Notes: generated from the sequence alone by a model not told the origin. 64,000 nt of DNA from Methylacidimicrobium sp. AP8 (GCF_903064525.1 NZ_LR797830.1:496001-560000), one strand, 5' to 3'; positions 50,993 through 60,977 are shown, counted from the stretch's first letter. A program made the numbers and translations.

Positions 50993-52110
50993 GCTTCGCG
51001 CCGATGCGCTTGGGCGCGCTCTGGCGGAAGGAGTGGATGCAGATCCGCCGGGATCCGGCCAGCATCGGAATCGGAGTCGTTCTACCCGCCATCCTGCTCC
51101 TCCTCTTCGGCTACGGAATTTCTCTGGACGCCCTGCGACTCCCCATCGGAGTCGTCGTTGATAGGCCGAACCCGCTTACGGCAAGCTTCGTGGCGGGCCT
51201 CGAGCAGTCGCGCTACTTCGCTCCCCATCCGTACGCCACCATCGAGGCCGCCGAGGAGGCGATGAACCGGACCAAGGTGGAGGCAATTCTCTGGCTCTGG
51301 GGCGATTTCACCAGGCGCGGACTGCGCGAGGGAAATGCACCGATCTCCCTGATCGTCAACGGAGTCGATGCGAATACGGCGCGGCTTTTGGAAGGATATT
51401 TTCAAGGAGTCTGGGGTCAATGGCTCGACCGGGAGGCGAAGACCTCGGGAGAGCCGATCCTCACCCCCGTCGATGTCGAAAGCCGCATCTGGTTCAATCC
51501 GGCGCTCGAAAGCCGGCGCTATCTGGCCCCGGGGGTGATCGTGATCAACATGACCTTGGTCGGCGCACTGTTGACCGCGCTGGTGATCGCGCGGGAGTGG
51601 GAGCGGGGGACCATGGAAGCCCTCCTCTCGACTCCTGTGTCGGTGTCCGAGATCCTCTGGAGCAAGATCGGTCCCTACTTTGTTCTCGGCATGGGAGGAA
51701 TGGCGGTCTCCGTGGGGATGGCGGTCGGTCTTTTCGGGGTGCCGCTCGTCGGCTCGCCCTGGGTGCTTTTCCTGGCCGCGGCGCTCTTCCTGCTTTCTTC
51801 GCTGGGGATGGGTCTTGTCATCTCCACCGCGTTTCGAAGCACCTTCCTGGCAAGCATGGTGGCGGTCGTCGCGACCTTTCTGCCCGCCTTCATCCTCTCG
51901 GGTTTTATTTTCGACATCGGCTCGATGCCCGGGCCGATCCGCCTCTTCACCTATCTCTTTGCCGCCCGGTATTTCGTGGCCCTGCTCCAGACGATCTTTC
52001 TTGCCGGGAACGTCTGGAGCGTGATCGTGCCGAATCTGGCGGCGCTCTCCCTGATGGCCTCTCTCTTCCTCGGGATCGCTTGGAGGATCTCCCGGCGCAG
52101 CTTGGAATGA
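50989..52110 (+). CDS. ABC-2 type permease (YbhS-like)
   Basis: About 373 residues. One N-terminal helix (GIGVVLPAILLLLFGYGISL), a large periplasmic loop, then five C-terminal helices with REWERGTMEALLSTPVSVSE, the conserved ABC-2 coupling motif. It forms the channel with the next permease. ATG overlaps the ATPase stop. Substrates of such systems are drugs, cations or dyes; not predictable here. Confidence 0.9.
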   Translation: MSFAPMRLGALWRKEWMQIRRDPASIGIGVVLPAILLLLFGYGISLDALRLPIGVVVDRPNPLTASFVAGLEQSRYFAPHPYATIEAAEEAMNRTKVEAILWLWGDFTRRGLREGNAPISLIVNGVDANTARLLEGYFQGVWGQWLDREAKTSGEPILTPVDVESRIWFNPALESRRYLAPGVIVINMTLVGALLTALVIAREWERGTMEALLSTPVSVSEILWSKIGPYFVLGMGGMAVSVGMAVGLFGVPLVGSPWVLFLAAALFLLSSLGMGLVISTAFRSTFLASMVAVVATFLPAFILSGFIFDIGSMPGPIRLFTYLFAARYFVALLQTIFLAGNVWSVIVPNLAALSLMASLFLGIAWRISRRSLE

Positions 52111-52123
52111 ACCGGCACCAACC

Positions 52124-53230
52124 ATGCGGCGTATCTTCGGCCTGATCGTCAAGGAGCTCCTGGCGCTCTTCCGCGACAAGCGGAGCCGGTTCGTCGTGAT
52201 CGGCCCGCCGCTGATCCAGCTGATTGTTTTCGGCTACGGCGCCACCTTCGACGTCAACCGGATTGCCTACGTCGTCTTTGACGAGGAAAACAGCGGCGCC
52301 TCGCGCGACCTGCTCGCCCGGTTCGAGGGCTCCCGGGTCTTCCGCTGCGTGGGCCGCGTGCATTCGGACGAGGAGATCGTGAAGGCAATCGACCGGAAGA
52401 AGGCGCTCCTGGTTCTCCATGTTCGGCGGAACTTCAGCCGAGACCTCTTCGTCTCCCCTCCGGCTCGAATGCAGGCGATCGTCGACGGGAGGAACTCGAA
52501 CACGGCCGGAATCCTGCTCGGCTACGTCAACCAGATCGTGCTCGACTTCAACGCGGACTGGCTCCGGTCGCACGGGATGCGGCCGCCGCCGGCCGTCCTT
52601 CAGCCGCGCGCCTGGTTCAACCCGAACCTCGAGTCCCGCTGGTTTATCGTTCCCGGGTTGCTGGGCACCCTGACCCTGGTGGTGTCGATCATGACCGTCG
52701 GCCTATCGGTTGCCAGGGAACGCGAAGCGGGCACGCTCGACCAGCTGCTGGTGACCCCGATGACCCCGTTGGAAATCGTCCTGGGGAAGGTGATTCCCGG
52801 ATTCTTGGTGGCCATGGGGGAGCTTACCCTCATCCTGCTGACCGCGATCCTCTGGTTTCGCATTCCGTTCGTCGGCAACCTGCTTGCGCTCTACGTAGGG
52901 CTGGCCTTCTACAGCTTGGCGACCATCGGGGTGGGGCTGATCATTTCCTCGATCTCGATGACTCAGCAGCAGGCCCTTCTCGGCAGCTTCTTCTTCCTGA
53001 GCCCGGCCATCGTGCTGTCCGGTTTTTCCACCCCGATCCGGAACATGCCGGAGCTGGTCCAGTGGCTGACGCTTCTGAACCCCTTGCGTTATGCCCTGGT
53101 GGTGACCCGCCGCGTGTTCCTGGAGGGAGCGGGCTTCGGCGAGGTCTGGCCGCAATTCCTTCCCATGGTGCTGATTGCAGCAGCCACGCTGCTCGGAGCT
53201 TGGTGGGTGTTCCGACGGCGGGTAGGGTAG
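52124..53230 (+). CDS. ABC-2 type permease (YbhR-like)
   Basis: 368 residues with the same topology as the preceding permease. N-terminal KELLALFRDKRSRFVVIGPP is followed by a periplasmic loop, then the AREREAGTLDQLLVTPMTPL motif and five helices; STPIRNMPELVQWLTLLNPL is typical of the C terminus. It starts 13 bp after the first permease gene. Last gene of the exporter operon; exbB converges with it. Confidence 0.9.
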   Translation: MRRIFGLIVKELLALFRDKRSRFVVIGPPLIQLIVFGYGATFDVNRIAYVVFDEENSGASRDLLARFEGSRVFRCVGRVHSDEEIVKAIDRKKALLVLHVRRNFSRDLFVSPPARMQAIVDGRNSNTAGILLGYVNQIVLDFNADWLRSHGMRPPPAVLQPRAWFNPNLESRWFIVPGLLGTLTLVVSIMTVGLSVAREREAGTLDQLLVTPMTPLEIVLGKVIPGFLVAMGELTLILLTAILWFRIPFVGNLLALYVGLAFYSLATIGVGLIISSISMTQQQALLGSFFFLSPAIVLSGFSTPIRNMPELVQWLTLLNPLRYALVVTRRVFLEGAGFGEVWPQFLPMVLIAAATLLGAWWVFRRRVG

Positions 53231-53252
53231 AGGACGACCTTTTCCAAACGGC

Positions 53253-53915
53253 TCAATATTCGGGCGCCGGCGCCTCCGTGTAGATCTTGGCGAGGAGGTC
53301 CGAGCAGAGATTCTCGAGCTCGACGCCGAAGGCCTCCACTCGGCGGGTGTAGATGCTGTGCGCGATGAGGCAGGGGACCGCGATCGCCAGGCCGGCGAGG
53401 GTCGTGTGGAGCGCTTCGGAGATGCCGTGAGCGATCGCCGCCCCCTGCGTGGCCATTCCGTGAGTCCCTACGTTGCCGAAGATCGTGATCAATCCGGATA
53501 GGGTGCCCAAAAGGCCGAGCAGCGGCCCGATCCCGGTGATGATTTCCAGGATCACTAGGCCCCTTTCGAGCTGCGCGATCTCCGCGCGCGCCTTTACCTG
53601 CAGGGCTTCGCTGTTCTCGAACTTCGACCAGGTGATGTTTTGCAGGCAGGAGCGGGCCAGCCGGCTGAGCACCGTTTTCTGGTTCTGACAGAGCTTTTCT
53701 ACGCGCTCGGGGCTCTCCCCCCATCCCAACTCCTGAATGGCTCGGGCGAGCGGAGCGGGGATGATCCGCGAGCGACGAAGGGCGAAGCCTCGCTCCAGGA
53801 TCACCGCCAACCCGATGACGGAGCAGCCGACGACCGGGTAGATGAAGATTCCGGCGGCTTCGATAAAGCGGCTTACGGAGCCGAATGCATCAGCGAAGTT
53901 CGCGTGCGTGAGCAT
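53253..53915 (-). CDS. exbB: ExbB/TolQ/MotA-family proton channel subunit
   Basis: About 220 residues. Three membrane helices are present: FIEAAGIFIYPVVGCSVIGL, then IITGIGPLLGLLGTLSGLIT, the signature of ExbB/TolQ, and AIAHGISEALHTTLAGLAIA. It forms the pentameric proton channel that drives TonB. It lies 156 bp downstream of the TonB-like gene on the same strand. No ExbD gene is found beside either, so the partner must be elsewhere or replaced. Confidence 0.87.
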   Translation of the reverse strand: MLTHANFADAFGSVSRFIEAAGIFIYPVVGCSVIGLAVILERGFALRRSRIIPAPLARAIQELGWGESPERVEKLCQNQKTVLSRLARSCLQNITWSKFENSEALQVKARAEIAQLERGLVILEIITGIGPLLGLLGTLSGLITIFGNVGTHGMATQGAAIAHGISEALHTTLAGLAIAVPCLIAHSIYTRRVEAFGVELENLCSDLLAKIYTEAPAPEY

Positions 53916-54071
53916 TTCTCTTGCCTCAGTGGTGGAAGTGAACCGACGCTCAGTCTGCGAAGACCGGTAGGCTTCGGATGCGGCATGCGCCTAACTCCGA
54001 TAGCATGGGCCTGCCCGGAAAGCCAGCCGAAAATCGCCAGGGGCCCGGAGCAAGCGCGGAAGCAGTCACTG
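53916..54071. other. Spacer between TonB-like gene and exbB
   Basis: 156 bp. Too short for an exbD gene. No clear hairpin or promoter. Confidence 0.3.
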
Positions 54072-55287
54072 TTAGTAGATCGTAAAGGTGATCTCCTCCC
54101 AGAACCCCTGGCCCAGCTGGGTCTTCATTCCTTCGGAGAAGGGCTCGAAAGGAGCGGAAAGCCGCACTGCGTCGTTCGAGATCGTCCGGAGAACCTCGGT
54201 GCGCCCTTCCTCGGAGACGATCTGCAGGTTGCGGATGGTGCCGTCGGCCTGGACATAAAAACGCACCTGGACCGATCCGAGGGCGAGGAGAGCCATGTTC
54301 TGCTCGACTTCCAGGTACCAGCGCGAGCCGATGGCCCGGTACATTCGGGCCTTGTAACGGCCTAGCTCTGTTTCCCGGGAAGCGGGAGAGGCCGGGCCGA
54401 TCTCGGCGGTGCGCCCGCCGGAGAGCTGCATCCGATGCCTCGGCATCGAAGCCGGGGAAGGAGGGGGAGCGGGAGGGGGGGTAGCCTCGGGCTCCGGCTT
54501 CTGTTCGGGGCGCTGCCGGCTCTCTTCGTTCGGATCCTGGTTGTGCGGGCGTTTGGCTTCGGGCCGGGAGGACTCCTCGGCGATCTTCTCTCCCTGTTTC
54601 CGGCTTGCGGCCTCATCGGGCTCTTTCGGCTTCTCCGGAGAAAAGGGGAGCAGCGGCTTGGCGTCCGGGATATCCCGCGGGAAAACGTCGGGGCGGCGCG
54701 GGTCGGCGACTTTCGGAGCCTCCGCTTCCTCCTTGACGATTTTCTTCTCTTCCTGTCTCGGGCTCTCCGTGGGCGGCTTCTCCGTCGCCGTCTTGGCTTG
54801 CTCTGCGGACTTTTGCGCCGGGTTGGGCTGCGACGGAGAAGACTGCTGCGAGGGCCGGCTCTGCGGGCTCGGGCGGGTGGGTTGCGAGGGGCCGGAAGGG
54901 TGCTGCGGAGAGGGGCGGCTCGCCGGCTGATCCTGGTAGGTCATCGAGGCGCGCGGATTCCCCTGCATCTGAGGAAGGGGGGAATCCTTCAGCGCGCCGG
55001 ATTGCTCGCTGCGTAAAGCGGTGTTCCGTTCCGATTGCAAGGGAGTTCGCGGGTCGACCTTATCGCTCTTCTGCCATTCCTCGGTGGGTATGAAGGTGTC
55101 GGGCGAGACTATTTGGAGCATGGTTAGGCTGGGCGGGGAGGGTTGGGGGCGGTGTCGACGGGAAGAGCCGCGATCCGATCCCCGAGGTGACGAGATAGGT
55201 GAGAAGAAGATGCAACAAGAGGGAGAGGATCAGGAACCCGCCGATTCGCGATCGTGCCTGCGTCCGCATCAAGCGCCACTCTATCAT
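54072..55287 (-). CDS. Proline-rich TonB-like protein, frameshifted near N terminus
   Basis: An N-terminal membrane anchor (RIGGFLILSLLLHLLLTYLV) and linker (FPSTPPP) occur in one frame from about 55287 (or ATG 55269). The body, from TMLQIVSPDTFIPTEEW, is in another. The join falls at a run of five G at 55145-55149 on the plus strand. The body has a long Pro/Gln/Glu spacer, rich in PSQ and KEP repeats, and a C-terminal TonB-like domain (YKARMYRAIGSRWYLEVEQN, ALGSVQVRFYVQADGTIRNL). About 400 residues if joined. It probably works with the adjacent ExbB. The shift may be a sequencing artefact. Confidence 0.75.
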
Positions 55288-55454
55288 GCGGCATGGTCGT
55301 TGCCTATGAGAGAAGGGGCATGCCGCAGTCCGGCTTTTCCGGCAAAGGCATGGGCGACCCGCGTGCAAAGAGCTGTTTTGAGGCAGGCTTGTCGCTATAT
55401 TAATAAATTGTGGCGGTGCGCCTCCTGCCTGCTCAAGAAGCGGCTCCTCCCGGT

Positions 55455-55484
55455 TTGACAGAAGAAAATTCGGATGCGTATGGT
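55455..55484 (+). promoter_or_regulatory. Sigma-70-type promoter of the polyprenyl synthase gene
   Basis: Consensus -35 TTGACA at 55455-55460, an 18-bp spacer, and -10-like TATGGT at 55479-55484, some 50 bp before the start codon. It would also drive the rpmH-rnpA-yidD-yidC run if no terminator intervenes. Confidence 0.5.
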
Positions 55485-55535
55485 GGTCGGCGCTTTTTCA
55501 TCGCGAAGAATCCCCGGTAGGAAACGGAGACCGTT

Positions 55536-56597
55536 TTGAAGCTGAGTGACCAAAAGTGGCAAGAGCACGTAGCGGATCGGCTTGGCGTGGTGGCGGGGTT
55601 CCAGGACACCTTGGAGCAGATCGACCGGGAGATCTCCCGCCAGGCGGAAGAGATCGACTCCTGGATCCGCCCGCACTTCCGCTCCCTTCTCGCGAGTCGC
55701 GGCAAGCGGCTGCGGCCTCTTTTGGTCGTGCTCTCCGCGGGAGTGAGCGGAGGAATCCGTGCCGATCACGTCGCGTTGGCCGTGGTCGTTGAGATGATTC
55801 ATGTGGCCACGCTGGTTCACGACGACATCCTCGACGGAGCCGCCATCCGGCGAGGGGAGCCGACAGCGACGTCGCGCTGGGGGAACGAGGTGTCGGTCTT
55901 GCTGGGCGACACCCTCTTTGCGCACGCCCTACGGATTTGCGCCAAGCTGCCGGCAGGTTCGGTGGAGCGCGTGGCGACTGCGGTATGCACCGTCTGCTCC
56001 GGCGAGATCCTGCAGACGCAACGGCGCTTCGATTGGAGTCTCCGGGAGGAAGATTACTTCGAGATCATCGAGCGGAAAACCGGAGAGCTTTTTCGGATGC
56101 CTTGCGAGGTCAGCGCTTGGCTCAACGGGGTGCCGGAAGAAGCCGGTCGTGCCTTGGGGCGCTACGGCATGGCCCTGGGAATCGCGTATCAGATTTACGA
56201 CGATTGCCTCGACCTCTTGGGAAAGGAGGAACTCACGGGAAAGACTCTGGGCACCGATTGGGGAGGCGGAAAGCCGACTCTTCCGATTCTCTACCTGCTT
56301 GCTTCGAGGAGCGGACCCGAGCGGGAGGAGTTGATCGATGCCTTCCATCGCGGGCGATTTGCCAGCCGGGAGGATCTATTGCCGCTTCTTGCCGAAAACG
56401 GAGTGCTGCCGAAGACTCGCAGCAAGGTGGAGGCCATTCTTTCCTGTGCGCGGAACGAGCTGGCGGGGTTTTCGCCCGGTGAGCCGAGGCGGGCGATGGA
56501 AGAGGTCATCGATCTTCTCGGCAATCAGGTCGACCGCTTGATCGAAGGGATGTCGGCGGGGCGCCGAGCCGAGAACATGCTCCCGGGGGGAGCGTAG
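55536..56597 (+). CDS. Polyprenyl diphosphate synthase (octaprenyl-type)
   Basis: About 353 residues. The first Asp-rich motif is [10 protein letters not shown] and the second [26 protein letters not shown] and [12 protein letters not shown] are also typical of long-chain trans-prenyl synthases. Ala at the fifth position before the first Asp-rich motif (HVATLVHDD) allows long products. It makes the isoprenoid chain of menaquinone or ubiquinone. The start is the TTG at 55536; ATG starts would remove conserved sequence. 32 bp separate it from rpmH. Confidence 0.9.
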   Translation: MKLSDQKWQEHVADRLGVVAGFQDTLEQIDREISRQAEEIDSWIRPHFRSLLASRGKRLRPLLVVLSAGVSGGIRADHVALAVVVEMIHVATLVHDDILDGAAIRRGEPTATSRWGNEVSVLLGDTLFAHALRICAKLPAGSVERVATAVCTVCSGEILQTQRRFDWSLREEDYFEIIERKTGELFRMPCEVSAWLNGVPEEAGRALGRYGMALGIAYQIYDDCLDLLGKEELTGKTLGTDWGGGKPTLPILYLLASRSGPEREELIDAFHRGRFASREDLLPLLAENGVLPKTRSKVEAILSCARNELAGFSPGEPRRAMEEVIDLLGNQVDRLIEGMSAGRRAENMLPGGA

Positions 56598-56629
56598 GGA
56601 AGAGACCGAGGGAAAGTGAGGGAAGACGA

Positions 56630-56803
56630 ATGAAGCGAACCTATCAACCATCGAAACGGTGCCGGCTGCGGCAGCATGGGTTTCTCGAGCGGACCCGCTC
56701 GCGTACCGGGCGGATCGTGCTCCGGCGACGCCGGGCGAAAGGCCGGTATCGCCTTGTGCCGAAGGGTGTTGAGCGCAAGTTCGCCCGCCATACGGGTGCC
56801 TAG
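56630..56803 (+). CDS. rpmH: 50S ribosomal protein L34
   Basis: 57 residues: [20 protein letters not shown], then [20 protein letters not shown], a clear L34 with a C-terminal extension of about ten residues ([11 protein letters not shown]) relative to the usual 44-47. A ribosome site (gggaagacga) precedes the ATG. It overlaps the rnpA GTG by 8 bp, giving the standard rpmH-rnpA pair. Confidence 0.95.
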   Translation: MKRTYQPSKRCRLRQHGFLERTRSRTGRIVLRRRRAKGRYRLVPKGVERKFARHTGA

Positions 56804-57158
56804 CCGGACTCGGCGACCTCCGTCCACGAAGACGATACGAAAGCGCCGCGCCATCCAACTCTTCTTTGCGGCGGGGAAGCCCTTCCATGATAGCGCCCTG
56901 CTCCTGCTCGTCCTGCCGCGTGAGACGGCGATCGAAGGAGACGTGTTCTTCGCCACGCCGCGGAAGATCGGCAACGCGGTGGTTCGCAATCGGGTTCGAC
57001 GCCGGATGCGCGAGGTGTTCCGGCGCTGGATCTGGCGGCCCGACGATCCCTTCATCTACGGATGGATCGCTCGGCGGCAGGCGGCTTTGCTCGACTTCTG
57101 GCGTTTGAAAGAGAAAATGACGAGGTTGTCAGCGCGGGCGCACGGAAAGGGAAACTAG
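56796..57158 (+). CDS. rnpA: Ribonuclease P protein component
   Basis: About 120 residues, basic. [20 protein letters not shown] leads into [20 protein letters not shown], and the RNR motif follows in [20 protein letters not shown]. It assists the RNase P RNA in tRNA 5' maturation. The GTG at 56796, overlapping rpmH, gives the usual length; no ATG lies near. The basic [17 protein letters not shown] tract at the N terminus is more compact than typical RnpA. Confidence 0.85.
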   Translation: MPSRTRRPPSTKTIRKRRAIQLFFAAGKPFHDSALLLLVLPRETAIEGDVFFATPRKIGNAVVRNRVRRRMREVFRRWIWRPDDPFIYGWIARRQAALLDFWRLKEKMTRLSARAHGKGN

Positions 57159-57160
57159 GG

Positions 57161-57529
57161 ATGCGTTGGATTGTGGCGGTGTATCGCTTGGTATTGACGC
57201 CGCTGCGGCAGACCTTCGGGCTCTACGGATGCTGCCGGCATCTGCCTACCTGCTCGGAATACTGCCTCCAGGCTGTGGATCGCTTCGGGTACCGGCGCGG
57301 GCTAGCTCTCTGCCTGCGCCGCCTTGTCCGGTGCCATCCGTGGGGGACCTCCGGGTGGGATCCCGTCCCCGCGAGCGCAGAGGGCGTCCATGGAGCAGAC
57401 GGTTGCGGCACGGGCGCGGAGAAGATTCCCGGCCGGTCCGATCGAGAGGGCGGCCCGCTTGCCATGGCGCCGGACGCTTTTTGCGCGCTCTGCGAACGAG
57501 GCGGGAGGAAGACGGGGGAGGATCGGTAG
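57161..57529 (+). CDS. yidD: Membrane protein insertion efficiency factor YidD
   Basis: About 122 residues. Core: YRLVLTPLRQTFGLYGCCRH, LPTCSEYCLQAVDRFGYRRG and LVRCHPWGTSGWDPVP, all diagnostic of YidD. The tail past DPVP (about 50 residues, Gly/Ala/Cys-rich) is longer than usual and may be irregular. YidD aids YidC-mediated insertion. It starts two bases after rnpA ends, with aaagggaaactaggg upstream. Confidence 0.88.
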   Translation: MRWIVAVYRLVLTPLRQTFGLYGCCRHLPTCSEYCLQAVDRFGYRRGLALCLRRLVRCHPWGTSGWDPVPASAEGVHGADGCGTGAEKIPGRSDREGGPLAMAPDAFCALCERGGRKTGEDR

Positions 57530-57559
57530 GTGGTAGGCGAAGGACGGGGAAAGGAGACG

Positions 57560-59305
57560 ATGGATCGAAAGGGATGGATCGGGCTGATCCTATGCGTGAT
57601 CGGCCTCTTCGCGTGGCAGTGGTATGTGATCACGCACTACGGGCCGCGCCCCACGCAGAGCGCGCGGAAGCCGGGACAAGCGGCGCAAGGCCCGGCGGGG
57701 ATCCAGTTGCCGCACACAGGGTCCGAAGGGGCGGCGAACGGAGCGGCCGGGGTGATCGGCTCTCGAGAATCCTTCTCGGCCCCGGAAGCTCTCCCTCCGG
57801 AGCAGAGGGCCGTCCTCGAGAATGCGAAGATCAAGGTACTTTTCACATCCTGGGGAGGGGCCATCCGCTCGGTCGAGCTCAAAAATCACCGCGCGCACGG
57901 GGACGAGCCGCTGGTCCTCAACCGCTTCGGCCGGGAACCGGTGATGAATTTGGCGGGCGAGGAGGGGGATTCTCTGGCCGCCTATCAATTCCGGGCGGAA
58001 GGCCGCGACGTAGTCTTCTCTCGAACGCTGCCGAGCGGTGTCGAGCTGCGGCGCCGCTATTGGCTGGGCGAAGGATACGAGATTCGGCTGGAGCAGCAGT
58101 GGGTCAATCCCGCCACTCGGGAAACCGTCTTCCCTCGGTGGAAGCTCTGCCTCGGCCTGGCCGAGCCGATCCACCGGCAGGACCCTCCGGCCACCATTGC
58201 GGCGAACTGGTTTTCGGCTCAGGGGAAGCTCGGTCGGATCAGCCTTCCGGATTTCGGGCCCGCAGGGATCCTCGGGATACAATGGAGAGGTCCTCGCTCG
58301 CTGATCGACAGCCCGAAGGAACCGATGCGTTGGGTTGCGGTAAAGAGCCAGTTCTTCACGACCGTGCTCCTCCCGCCCGGAACCCTGCTTCCCGACCGCC
58401 TCGTCTGCGTTCGCGAACCGCTGCCCGACTTCCCCGGGAGCGGGAGCGGACAGCCCGCCGCCGGGCTGAAGGCGTGGGCGTACTTTCCGGAAGTCGTTCT
58501 GCCGCCCGGTTCCGCGTTGGCGACGACGTTTACGGTCTATGCCGGCCCCAAGGAGTACTCGTTGCTCAAGAACCTAGGGTCGGGGAGCGACCGGATCCTG
58601 GATTACGGTTTTTGGGGCTGGGTCGTGAAGCCTCTGGTCTGGTGCATGGTGCACCTCCATCGGATCATCCCGAACTACGGCCTCGTGATCATCGTGTTCA
58701 CGCTCTGCATCAAGGCGGTCTTCTGGCCCCTCCAATCGGCGGCGAACCGACACATGAAAGAAATGCAGGCGCTCAGCCCCCGGATGAAGGAATTGCAGGC
58801 CAAGTACAAGGATCAGCCCGACAAGATGCAGGCGGAGATGATGAAGCTCTATCGCGAATTCGGGGTGAATCCCCTCGGCGGGTGCCTGCCGGTCGCTGTA
58901 CAGGTCCCCATTTTCATCGGCTTTTACACCATGCTGCAGAGCGCGGTGGAACTGCGCCATCAATCTTTCTTATGGATCCACGACCTTACCCGGCCGGACA
59001 CAGTGGCGACCGTGCCGGTTCTCGGGTTGGACATCAACCCGCTGCCGCTCATCATGGTGGGAACGCAGATCATTCTCGCTCGGATGACCTCGCCCGCGGC
59101 CGAAAACCCGCAGACCCGCATGATGCAGTGGATGCCGGTCTTCTTCCTTGTCTTCTTTTACAACTTCGCGGCCGCCCTCCCTCTCTACTGGACGGTGAAC
59201 AACCTCGTCTCGATTGCGCAGACCTATTGGAATCTGAAGAAGCCCGTGCCTACGCTGCATCGGGTCAAGAAGCCGAAGGCCTCCGGGCTTTCCCTGAGGA
59301 AATGA
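57560..59305 (+). CDS. yidC: Membrane protein insertase YidC
   Basis: 581 residues. The first helix is WIGLILCVIGLFAWQWYVIT, followed by a Gram-negative-type periplasmic domain (about 30-355: AVLENAKIKVLFTSWGGAIR, LRRRYWLGEGYEIRLEQQWV). The insertase core runs from YGFWGWVVKPLVWCMVHLHR to QSAANRHMKEMQALSPRMKE, then AVQVPIFIGFYTMLQSAVEL and ARMTSPAAENPQTRMMQWMP. The ATG at 57560 has aaaggagacg just upstream. Works with YidD, SRP receptor FtsY and SecYEG. Confidence 0.95.
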   Translation: MDRKGWIGLILCVIGLFAWQWYVITHYGPRPTQSARKPGQAAQGPAGIQLPHTGSEGAANGAAGVIGSRESFSAPEALPPEQRAVLENAKIKVLFTSWGGAIRSVELKNHRAHGDEPLVLNRFGREPVMNLAGEEGDSLAAYQFRAEGRDVVFSRTLPSGVELRRRYWLGEGYEIRLEQQWVNPATRETVFPRWKLCLGLAEPIHRQDPPATIAANWFSAQGKLGRISLPDFGPAGILGIQWRGPRSLIDSPKEPMRWVAVKSQFFTTVLLPPGTLLPDRLVCVREPLPDFPGSGSGQPAAGLKAWAYFPEVVLPPGSALATTFTVYAGPKEYSLLKNLGSGSDRILDYGFWGWVVKPLVWCMVHLHRIIPNYGLVIIVFTLCIKAVFWPLQSAANRHMKEMQALSPRMKELQAKYKDQPDKMQAEMMKLYREFGVNPLGGCLPVAVQVPIFIGFYTMLQSAVELRHQSFLWIHDLTRPDTVATVPVLGLDINPLPLIMVGTQIILARMTSPAAENPQTRMMQWMPVFFLVFFYNFAAALPLYWTVNNLVSIAQTYWNLKKPVPTLHRVKKPKASGLSLRK

Positions 59306-59320
59306 GCGTGTAAGGCCGGC

Positions 59321-60937
59321 GTGGAATCTCCGAAGCAGTTCGACTTTTTGGTCATCGGCAGCGGGCTGGCGGGACTCTTCTATGCGCTCGAGGCTTCGAA
59401 AGCGGGGACGGTCGCGATCCTGACCAAGAGGTCCGCGCAGGAGTCGAATACCCTTCACGCGCAAGGAGGGGTGGCCTGCGTCGCGTCGAGCGCCGATAGC
59501 TTCGAACTGCATATTCAGGACACACTCGATACCGGGGCCGGGCTCTGCAAGGAAGGGGTCGTGCGCACCATCATCGAGGAAGGACCGGAACGGATACGCG
59601 ATCTGGCCCGGCTGGGCGTCCGGTTTTCGACGCGGCCCGGGGAGGGAGGCGAAATCTGGGATCTCGGCAAGGAAGGAGGGCATAGCCGTCGCCGGATCTT
59701 CCATGTAGACGATGCCACGGGTAGGGAAATCGAGCAGGTCCTGCTGCGCGCGGTTCGGGCCAACCCGCGGATCACGGTTCTGGAGGACCATCAAGCGGTC
59801 GACCTGATCACCCTCGCCAAGCTCGGGTATGCCTCCGAGAACCGGTGCGTCGGCTGCTACGTCCTCGACCGGGCTTCGGGCCGCGTCGAAGCCTTCTGCG
59901 CGCACCATACCCTGCTGGCGACGGGCGGCTGCGGAAAGGTCTACCTCTACACCTCCAATCCCGACGTGGCGACCGGGGATGGGGTCGCGATGGCCTTCCG
60001 GGCCGGGGTGCCGGTGGCCAACATGGAGTTCATTCAGTTTCATCCTACCTGTCTCTACCATCCCCAGGCGAAGAGCTTCCTGATCAGCGAAGCCTTGCGC
60101 GGCGAAGGGGCTCTGCTGCTCAACCACGAGGGGCATCGGTTTTTGCTGGACGCCGATCCGAGAGGCGAGCTGGCGCCACGGGACATCGTGGCGCGGGCGA
60201 TCGACGCGGAAATCAAGCGGAGCGGGCATCCTTGCGTCTATCTTGATATTCGGCGCAAGGGGAAGGAGTTCCTCCGGGAGAGGTTCCCGACGATCTACGC
60301 CGCCTGCCTGAGGTACGGCATCGACATGGCGGAGGATCGCATCCCCGTGGTGCCGGCGGCCCATTACCAGTGCGGCGGTGTTGTCACGGATGTCGACGGA
60401 AGGACCGAGTTGCCGGGCCTATGGGCGGCAGGAGAAGTGGCGTGCACGGGCTTGCATGGCGCCAACCGGCTCGCGAGCAACAGCCTCTTGGAGGCCATGG
60501 TTGTCTCCTACCGGGCGGCCCGCGCGAGCATCGCGGCGGGACCGGTTTCGCGTAAGGTCGCCATTCCCTCGTGGGATGAGGGCTCGGCGGCTGATCCGGA
60601 CGAGCTGGTGGTCGTGGCGCACAACTGGCGGGAGATCCGGGAGCTCATGTGGGATTACGTGGGCATCGTGCGGACAAGGAAGCGGCTGCACCGTGCTGGC
60701 GTGCGCCTCCAGAATCTGGCGAGGGAGATTCGTGAGTTTTACTGGAGCTACCGCCTCAATGCGGATTTGATCGAGCTGCGCAACCTGGTGCTCGTCGCGT
60801 CCTTGGTAGTCGACTCCGCTTTGGAGCGCCGGGAGAGTCGCGGACTCCATTATGTCCTCGACTTCCCAGGGCCCGATGATTCCCGGCCGCCGGCCGATAC
60901 GATCCTCCGGTTGTCGGAGCCTTCGATCCGGGCATGA
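59321..60937 (+). CDS. nadB: L-aspartate oxidase
   Basis: 538 residues with a GTG start. The FAD-binding start DFLVIGSGLAGLFYALEAS is followed by SNTLHAQGGVACV, NMEFIQFHPTCLYHP, GAHYQCGG-type (AAHYQCGGVVTDVDGR) and GLHGANRLASNSLLEAMV. The helical C-terminal domain has MWDYVGIVRTRKRL. It oxidises aspartate to iminoaspartate, the first step of NAD synthesis with NadA. Closely follows yidC (15 bp) and may share its transcript. Confidence 0.94.
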   Translation: MESPKQFDFLVIGSGLAGLFYALEASKAGTVAILTKRSAQESNTLHAQGGVACVASSADSFELHIQDTLDTGAGLCKEGVVRTIIEEGPERIRDLARLGVRFSTRPGEGGEIWDLGKEGGHSRRRIFHVDDATGREIEQVLLRAVRANPRITVLEDHQAVDLITLAKLGYASENRCVGCYVLDRASGRVEAFCAHHTLLATGGCGKVYLYTSNPDVATGDGVAMAFRAGVPVANMEFIQFHPTCLYHPQAKSFLISEALRGEGALLLNHEGHRFLLDADPRGELAPRDIVARAIDAEIKRSGHPCVYLDIRRKGKEFLRERFPTIYAACLRYGIDMAEDRIPVVPAAHYQCGGVVTDVDGRTELPGLWAAGEVACTGLHGANRLASNSLLEAMVVSYRAARASIAAGPVSRKVAIPSWDEGSAADPDELVVVAHNWREIRELMWDYVGIVRTRKRLHRAGVRLQNLAREIREFYWSYRLNADLIELRNLVLVASLVVDSALERRESRGLHYVLDFPGPDDSRPPADTILRLSEPSIRA

Positions 60938-60938
60938 G

Positions 60939-60969
60939 CTCCGCTCCCGGAATCCTTCCGGAGGCGGAG
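60939..60969. terminator. Possible bidirectional hairpin between nadB and glycosyltransferase gene
   Basis: An inverted repeat, ctccgctcccggaa then tcc then ttccggaggcggag, pairs 12 of 14 bases in the 40-bp gap between convergent genes. It has no U tract on either side, so a classical intrinsic terminator is not shown. Confidence 0.3.
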
Positions 60970-60977
60970 TCGGCAGG

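Noticed and set aside
55300-57200. Chromosome origin near rpmH-rnpA-yidC
   Set aside because: These genes often lie near oriC, but there is no dnaA gene and no cluster of TTATCCACA-type boxes in the window.
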